Part shown: in pieces, positions 35,062-39,368 of the stretch
How positions within the stretch are numbered: the stretch's first letter is position 1
Layout of the letters: each line of letters opens with the position of its first letter
From: Candidatus Omnitrophota bacterium
GTDB taxonomy: Bacteria > Omnitrophota > Gorgyraeia > Tantalellales > Tantalellaceae
Length of the DNA: 39,368 nt
Direction of reading: 5' to 3'
NCBI GenBank assembly: GCA_014728045.1
Contig: WJMH01000008.1
Span: 1 to 39,368 of the forward strand
Notes under the pieces: generated by a model
What the model was told of the DNA's origin: nothing
Database searches by the model: none
Seen by the model: only the letters and a program-made list of their open reading frames with translations
Program-made: the position numbers and the translations under genes

Positions 35062-36216
35062 CTAGTTATCTTTCTCGCTTACAATTACTGGCACATCAGG
35101 CACCAGTCCCATCTGGCCGACAGTAACCACCCTCTCTCCGAGCTCAACGCCTTTCTCAATGACGATATCATCTCCGGATCTCGGCCCTACGGTGACGAAA
35201 CGCAGCTGTGCCGTTCTTCTGGGCGACACCGCGAACAGGTAATATCCCTTTTTACCCATCTGAACAGCTGCATACGGCACCACTACGGCATCCTTTTCCG
35301 TTCCCAATATCAGCGTGACTTTGACAAACTGACCGGGCCAAAGCCTGCCTTCCTTGTTATCCACATGGGCCCTCAAAAGGAACGATCCGGTTGAATCATC
35401 AACAGTATTATCAATTAGTTCCAGCCGCCCGGATATCGGATCCTGTTCCTGGCCGGGCACGGTAATGATAACCGCGAGAGTATTCTCTCCCATCGCCTTG
35501 CGGACCCTGGAAAGCTGGTTCTCGGGAAGTGTAAAATCCAGAAACAGCCAGTCGATCGTTCTGACGTTCACGAGCACCGGACCGTTGTTCGCGGGCACAA
35601 TATTGCCCTTGTCTACCCGCCTCCTGCCGGTAATACCGTGGACCGGTGAACGAATGTAACAGTAATTCAGGTTTATCTTGGCAAGTTCAAGCGCCGCCTT
35701 ATCCAGCTCGACCTTTGCTTCTGAGGCAGCGACATCCGTCTGGTATTGCTCGAAGTCCTGCTGCGAAATGAGCTCTTTCTCGTGCAGGGAACGATTCCTC
35801 TCGAGCGTGTCCTTTTTAAGTTTGAGGTCCGCCAGTGATTCCTGCAGCTCTGCTGCTTTCTGGTCCACCTGCGCTTTGTATTCCTGCGGGTCTATCGTGA
35901 AAAGGAGTTCACCGGCCTGGACTTTCTCGCCCTGTTCGAAATTGACCTCGATAATCTTACCGGTAACCTGCGCCTGGATGTCAACGCTTTCAGGGGAAGC
36001 CAAGGTCCCGAATGACTCTACCTTTATCTGGACATCTCTTTTCCGCACCTGGCTCACCTTTACCGGTCTTGCCGGCACCTGTCTTTTCATATGCGCTCTC
36101 TGACAGCTACGGATATGTGAAGTAAGGATCATCGCAAGGATAAGGACGCCTATCAGCCTAAGAAGGTTCTTGTTCTCTCGAACATAGTCCAGGATCTTTT
36201 TCTTGTCGAGTTCCAT
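35062..36216 (-). CDS. RND efflux periplasmic adaptor (membrane fusion protein)
   Basis: A 384-residue adaptor bridging the RND pump and the outer-membrane channel. An N-terminal membrane anchor (LLRLIGVLILAMILTS) precedes the barrel-sandwich motif VDIQAQVTGKIIEVNFEQGEKV (quoted in part, about 80), a coiled-coil hairpin (about 115-190), IRSPVHGITGRRRVDKGN (about 195) and a beta-barrel with WPGQFVKVTL (about 300). ATG 36216 is chosen because AAGGA lies 6 bases upstream; the frame starts at 36237 inside the channel gene. Confidence 0.93.
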   Translation of the reverse strand: MELDKKKILDYVRENKNLLRLIGVLILAMILTSHIRSCQRAHMKRQVPARPVKVSQVRKRDVQIKVESFGTLASPESVDIQAQVTGKIIEVNFEQGEKVQAGELLFTIDPQEYKAQVDQKAAELQESLADLKLKKDTLERNRSLHEKELISQQDFEQYQTDVAASEAKVELDKAALELAKINLNYCYIRSPVHGITGRRRVDKGNIVPANNGPVLVNVRTIDWLFLDFTLPENQLSRVRKAMGENTLAVIITVPGQEQDPISGRLELIDNTVDDSTGSFLLRAHVDNKEGRLWPGQFVKVTLILGTEKDAVVVPYAAVQMGKKGYYLFAVSPRRTAQLRFVTVGPRSGDDIVIEKGVELGERVVTVGQMGLVPDVPVIVSEKDN

Positions 36217-36233
36217 ATTCATTCCTTTCCAGG

Positions 36234-37709
36234 TCATTTCTTTTGGGGCTTATTCCGTGATTTTACTCCCGTTGCCACTTCGTGGCCCTCTATCCCTATG
36301 GCACCTGTAGCGTGAACAAGTTCCGCCAGAGCAACGAACATATCCCGTTCGGACCTTATTAGCCTGCTTCGCGCATCAGAAAGACTGCGCTGGGCCTCGA
36401 GCAGGTCAAGTATGTTCTTGATGCCCGCCCTGTACCCTTCAAGTGCCAAATCGTAAGATTCGGCGGAACTCTCATAGGAAGCCCTGCTGAATTTACGCTT
36501 CCTGACCGAAGTTTTATAATTGAAGTACTTCGTCCATACATCGGCGCTTGCCGCCAGTTCCTGGCTGATAAGATTCTCCCGCTCTGAGCGCGCTTCGGCA
36601 CTGGCTTTGCGTCTGCGAGCCAGATTACTGAACCCGTCAAAGATATCCCATTCCACGTTGACGTTTCCCGAATATTCGTTGTGCACGGTCTCCGCCTCAT
36701 TGACACCGAAATACTGATACCAGGTCTTGCCCATCTCACCGCCAAGGTTTAATTTGGGCCACAGGTCCGAGTTTGCGGATTTTACTCTTGCCTCGGTGGC
36801 ACGGAGTCTTGCCCTTGCAGCGGCGATATCGGGCCTTTGCTGCAAAGCCGCCTCAATAAGTTCGCTTACGTCTTCCTGCTTGACATTATCAGGCAGTTCA
36901 CTGGACGGTTCTTTTATCTCTAAATCGGAATCGGATGAAATCCCCAGAACTTCCGCCAAATCCGCCTTGGCCTGCTGCCTTTGCGCCCTGGCTTCCTCAA
37001 GAGCGAAAAGAGCGTTCTCGTAATCTGATTTTGCCTGCAGGACATCAAGTTTAACGCCAAGCCCTGAAGTCAGTTTTATCTTCGCGGCTTCAAAAGAGGT
37101 CTTTGCGTTCTCGACATCGGCCTCGGCAGCTTCAACCGCAGATTTTGAACTGTAATAAGTATAGTAGGCTGTAGCAGTATCCAGAAAAAGGTCTTGCACG
37201 GAACGGTTGAAAAGAAAGTTCGCCTCAAGGGTAAGCTGTGTCGCCTCTTCTATATCCGCGCTCCTGCCCCCGAAATCAAGTATCAGATATGTAGCGTTCA
37301 GCTTTCCGCCAAACCTCCTCAGGTTCTTCTTATCGGACTGGCGGTGAGTAACGTTCTTTTCCTTGGCGAATTCGGCTTCACCCGAAATTTGTGGGTATGA
37401 TTCGCCTTGGGCCTGTTTGATATCCGCTTCTGCCGCGCGGGCCTGCTCCCAGGCTCTTCGTGTATCGGGATTGTTCCTGAGAGCGACACCGATGAGCTGA
37501 TAAAGTGTTAAGGAACCTTTTATTTCACGACTCTTAGCCCTGATCGAACCCCAGACCGTATCCATCGATCTTGAAGACTTCTCCCATTCCGGTGGGGTCC
37601 ACATCCTTTGGGGGCTTTCAGGGGCTTTGAGCGTCTGGCACCCCGAACATGAAAGCATTAGAAGGATAAGACCTGTTAAATGGGAAATATTCTTTGAGTT
37701 GGACAGCAT
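36234..37709 (-). CDS. Outer-membrane efflux channel lipoprotein (TolC/OprM/NodT type)
   Basis: A 491-residue outer-membrane factor. The signal peptide ends in a lipobox LSCSGC (about residue 24), as in OprM-like channels. Two repeats of long helices follow, with LTLYQLIGVALRNNPDTR (about 66) and QRPDIAAARARLRATEARV (about 295) as family marks. First gene of the efflux operon; AGGTG is 4 bases before the ATG. Confidence 0.92.
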   Translation of the reverse strand: MLSNSKNISHLTGLILLMLSCSGCQTLKAPESPQRMWTPPEWEKSSRSMDTVWGSIRAKSREIKGSLTLYQLIGVALRNNPDTRRAWEQARAAEADIKQAQGESYPQISGEAEFAKEKNVTHRQSDKKNLRRFGGKLNATYLILDFGGRSADIEEATQLTLEANFLFNRSVQDLFLDTATAYYTYYSSKSAVEAAEADVENAKTSFEAAKIKLTSGLGVKLDVLQAKSDYENALFALEEARAQRQQAKADLAEVLGISSDSDLEIKEPSSELPDNVKQEDVSELIEAALQQRPDIAAARARLRATEARVKSANSDLWPKLNLGGEMGKTWYQYFGVNEAETVHNEYSGNVNVEWDIFDGFSNLARRRKASAEARSERENLISQELAASADVWTKYFNYKTSVRKRKFSRASYESSAESYDLALEGYRAGIKNILDLLEAQRSLSDARSRLIRSERDMFVALAELVHATGAIGIEGHEVATGVKSRNKPQKK

Positions 37710-37750
37710 TTAGCACCTAAAAATTATTATTTATGATAAATTTAGATGCT

Positions 37751-37779
37751 ATTATAGGACATTTCCAGTGTTTTGGAAA
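37751..37779 (-). promoter_or_regulatory. Promoter of the efflux operon with overlapping inverted repeat
   Basis: Minus-strand TTTCCA (37779-37774) and TATAAT (37756-37751) are spaced by 17 bases. The -35 box forms one arm of a perfect inverted repeat TTTCCA-N6-TGGAAA (37762-37779), a likely repressor or activator site. Confidence 0.6.
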
Positions 37780-37809
37780 GATTTTTAGAAAAGAATAGGC
37801 TTCCCTGCA

Positions 37810-38250
37810 TTATTGTTTCTCATCCCAGAGTTCGCGAGACCTCTTCTTAACCGCTTTCTCGATCTCGATGGCGAGGTTTTTGCCCATTATGCCTCTTTCG
37901 ATAGACTTCTTCGCGGCCCCCGAAACCGTAAAAGCGGCCTCCTGGACACTTGCCCCCATGGATACCAGATAACTCATGGAAAATACGGCATCGGTAAGCA
38001 CTCTACCCTTAAGCCCCATCTGTTTGAGGTCTAGCACGGTCTTTTCAACCTGTTCGGCGTCAGCGCCCACGTACAGCATGTTCTTAACAGGAACCTCCAT
38101 ATTGCGGACCTCGATAGCGGTCAGCCCCCGCTGGAGCAGGTCTTCCTGAATGCTCTGAAAAACTCTGTCCTCATCTGTAATCTGCTGGGAATACCCGGAT
38201 GAAGTAATGAGCATAAACACACAAGCCAGGACCAATAATACTTTATTCAT
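37810..38250 (-). CDS. Small exported protein of unknown function
   Basis: A 146-residue protein with a cleavable signal peptide (MNKVLLVLACVFMLITSSGYSQQ). The mature part is helical and acidic/basic mixed, with VLDLKQMGLKGRVLTDAVFSM-type text near residue 75 and a GASVQEAAFTVSGAAKKSIERG segment (quoted in part) near 100, ending in a basic helix. No family recognised. The upstream frame to 38274 is rejected in favour of ATG 38250 with GGGGA before it. Confidence 0.75.
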   Translation of the reverse strand: MNKVLLVLACVFMLITSSGYSQQITDEDRVFQSIQEDLLQRGLTAIEVRNMEVPVKNMLYVGADAEQVEKTVLDLKQMGLKGRVLTDAVFSMSYLVSMGASVQEAAFTVSGAAKKSIERGIMGKNLAIEIEKAVKKRSRELWDEKQ

Positions 38251-38274
38251 GTTTTCCCCGTTTCTTAGAGACAA

Positions 38275-38634
38275 TTATTTAACGAACATAAGGAGCACTC
38301 CCGTGGCCAGCACGAAGCCGCCCCAGATCCTGAAATATACGATCGGCCTCTCGCTCCACCACTGGAAGACCTTTTCGCTCGTTCTGTTGGTCAGGAGCAC
38401 TATACCCTTAATAGCGATCACCATACCTGCTATGCCAACTATCTTTGCTATAAGCCCCGGGGCCTTCAAGACACTTCCGATAAGAAGGAATCCGAACATG
38501 ATCATGAATCCGAACACGATCCTTCTCATCCTTTTGTTCATTTTCTTTTGAAGCCTTCTTTTCAAGATGTCGGGCCTGATAACCCACAAAAGTCCGAGCA
38601 TGATCCAGATAAGACCTAATATTTTAGCCAACAT
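38275..38634 (-). CDS. Small inner-membrane protein of unknown function
   Basis: A 119-residue protein with about four hydrophobic segments (LAKILGLIWIMLGLLWVI, FGFMIMFGFLLIGSVL, IAKIVGIAGMVIAIKGIVLL and a C-terminal IWGGFVLATGVLLMF) and short basic loops. No family recognised with confidence. Two adjacent ATGs (38637, 38634) follow GGAGG; the second has better spacing. It overlaps the DUF4126 gene by 11 bases. Confidence 0.75.
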   Translation of the reverse strand: MLAKILGLIWIMLGLLWVIRPDILKRRLQKKMNKRMRRIVFGFMIMFGFLLIGSVLKAPGLIAKIVGIAGMVIAIKGIVLLTNRTSEKVFQWWSERPIVYFRIWGGFVLATGVLLMFVK

Positions 38635-39247
38635 CATTACCTCCGTCCGATTTGGCTTCATTAATATCACGGAAGAAAAAACGTAAAGCTTTCTTCAGGA
38701 AATCGAACATGATCCGCAGAAACCAGATGGAAAAAACAACAAAGGACACGACAAGGACCGTCGCCACCAGGGGATGCTTGATCATAAGCCAAAGAGCTAC
38801 GAGCACAAGACTGTCCTCGGCAACACTCGCCGCGACATTGGTAAAGGGTTCGGGGGAAGTATTTATAGCAACTCTTGTCGTCGCCTTGGTCAGATGAGCA
38901 TCCAAAGCGACCGTTCCTCCCAGCATCGCTATTGCCATTTGAGTGAAAGCGGGGTTATCCCGCGAAGCCATATAAGCTATCGCCGCGCCGCCTACGGGTC
39001 TTATCAGGGTATGCAGCGAATCCCATGCCGAATCGACGTAGGGGATCTTGTCCGCGAAAAACTCAACCGCGAACAGCAGAACCGCGAAAGCTATTATAAC
39101 CGGATGCGACAGAACATCCAGACCTCCGGGGAGAGTGACCAGCCCAAGCCTATCAGCTATACCCAGCGCCGCGATGGTCAGATAGAGGTTAACACCCGAA
39201 GCCCATGACCCGCCGAGCACAAGCCCTAGACTTCCAGGAAAATCCAT
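38624..39247 (-). CDS. DUF4126-like integral membrane protein
   Basis: A 207-residue polytopic protein matching the DUF4126 pattern: GGSWASGVNLYLTIAALGIAD at the start, a VEFFADKIPYVDSAWDSLHT loop (about 62) and GGTVALDAHLTKATTRVAIN (about 120), then two more hydrophobic helices. Function unknown. The ATG follows the previous stop directly (TAA-ATG) with AGGAG inside the upstream gene, so it is cotranslated with it. Confidence 0.82.
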   Translation of the reverse strand: MDFPGSLGLVLGGSWASGVNLYLTIAALGIADRLGLVTLPGGLDVLSHPVIIAFAVLLFAVEFFADKIPYVDSAWDSLHTLIRPVGGAAIAYMASRDNPAFTQMAIAMLGGTVALDAHLTKATTRVAINTSPEPFTNVAASVAEDSLVLVALWLMIKHPLVATVLVVSFVVFSIWFLRIMFDFLKKALRFFFRDINEAKSDGGNDVG

Positions 39248-39368
39248 TTATTCACTCTCCTCTGCGCGCATCTCTTCTTCCATTTTGTCCAGCTCCTCCT
39301 TGATCGCCGACATGGATCTGATGGTCTTATCAAGTTTGTCACTCAGCTCCCGGCTCATTTCCTCGGTA
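39248..39368 (-). CDS. C-terminal end of an acidic coiled-coil protein (partial)
   Basis: The last 39 codons of a gene entering from the right edge. The residues are almost all charged and heptad-like (SDKLDKTIRSMSAIKEELDK, then MEEEMRAEE), ending in TAA at 39248-39250 next to the DUF4126 start. The family cannot be told from this fragment. Confidence 0.65.
   Translation of the reverse strand, partial: TEEMSRELSDKLDKTIRSMSAIKEELDKMEEEMRAEESE

Overview
The window looks like ordinary chromosome of a Gram-negative bacterium (RND pump with a TolC-type outer-membrane channel, lipoprotein signals, GroESL under a CIRCE operator). A TIGR04073-like exosortase-associated protein, the overall gene mix and the roughly 50% GC core would fit an uncultured lineage such as Omnitrophota or a relative. 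That placement is inference from gene content, about 40% sure. All convincing genes, about 42 CDS plus one tRNA, lie on the minus strand, so transcription runs from high to low coordinates.

Layout from the right edge leftward. (1) 39368-37810: the end of an acidic coiled-coil protein, a DUF4126-like membrane protein, a small membrane protein and a small exported protein. (2) 37709-30167: outer-membrane channel lipoprotein, RND adaptor and RND transporter, followed without a break by birA and coaX; the promoter carries an inverted repeat over its -35 box. (3) 30112-27971: groES-groEL with a perfect CIRCE operator and a strong intrinsic terminator. (4) 27961-22630: an FMN riboswitch with a hairpin platform controlling ribBA-ribH-nusB-PHP phosphoesterase-ribD-ribE and a TIGR04073-like gene. 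(5) 22611-13406: a promoter, tRNA-Pro(CGG), then eleven tightly packed genes (acylphosphatase, phosphodiesterase, metallo-beta-lactamase hydrolase, lipoprotein, xerD, a DHH-CBS-CBS-CCA nucleotidyltransferase, ylxP, rbfA, nrnA-like, truB, ribF). (6) 13329-4059: rpsO-pnp-dut-uppP-ftsK-HTH/RodZ-like-rimO-pgsA-pgpA, an RNA-decay, cell-envelope and phospholipid operon.

The leftmost 4 kb differs. It is visibly AT-rich and reads as a separate accessory cassette: a 60-residue excisionase-like DNA-binding protein, a zinc-ribbon PP-loop ATPase, an acyl-ACP-reductase-like dehydrogenase whose expected catalytic cysteine seems to be replaced, and a polytopic membrane GAF sensor that runs off the left edge. 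The sensor starts with GTG at 1212 and is open to base 1. A 358-base control region in front of the cassette holds overlapping divergent -10 boxes, three palindromes and repeated TTGTTAT motifs. Two biosynthetic-type enzymes cotranscribed with a multi-TM sensor suggest a small-molecule synthase plus sensor module. This is the best candidate for something undescribed, and it remains a hypothesis.
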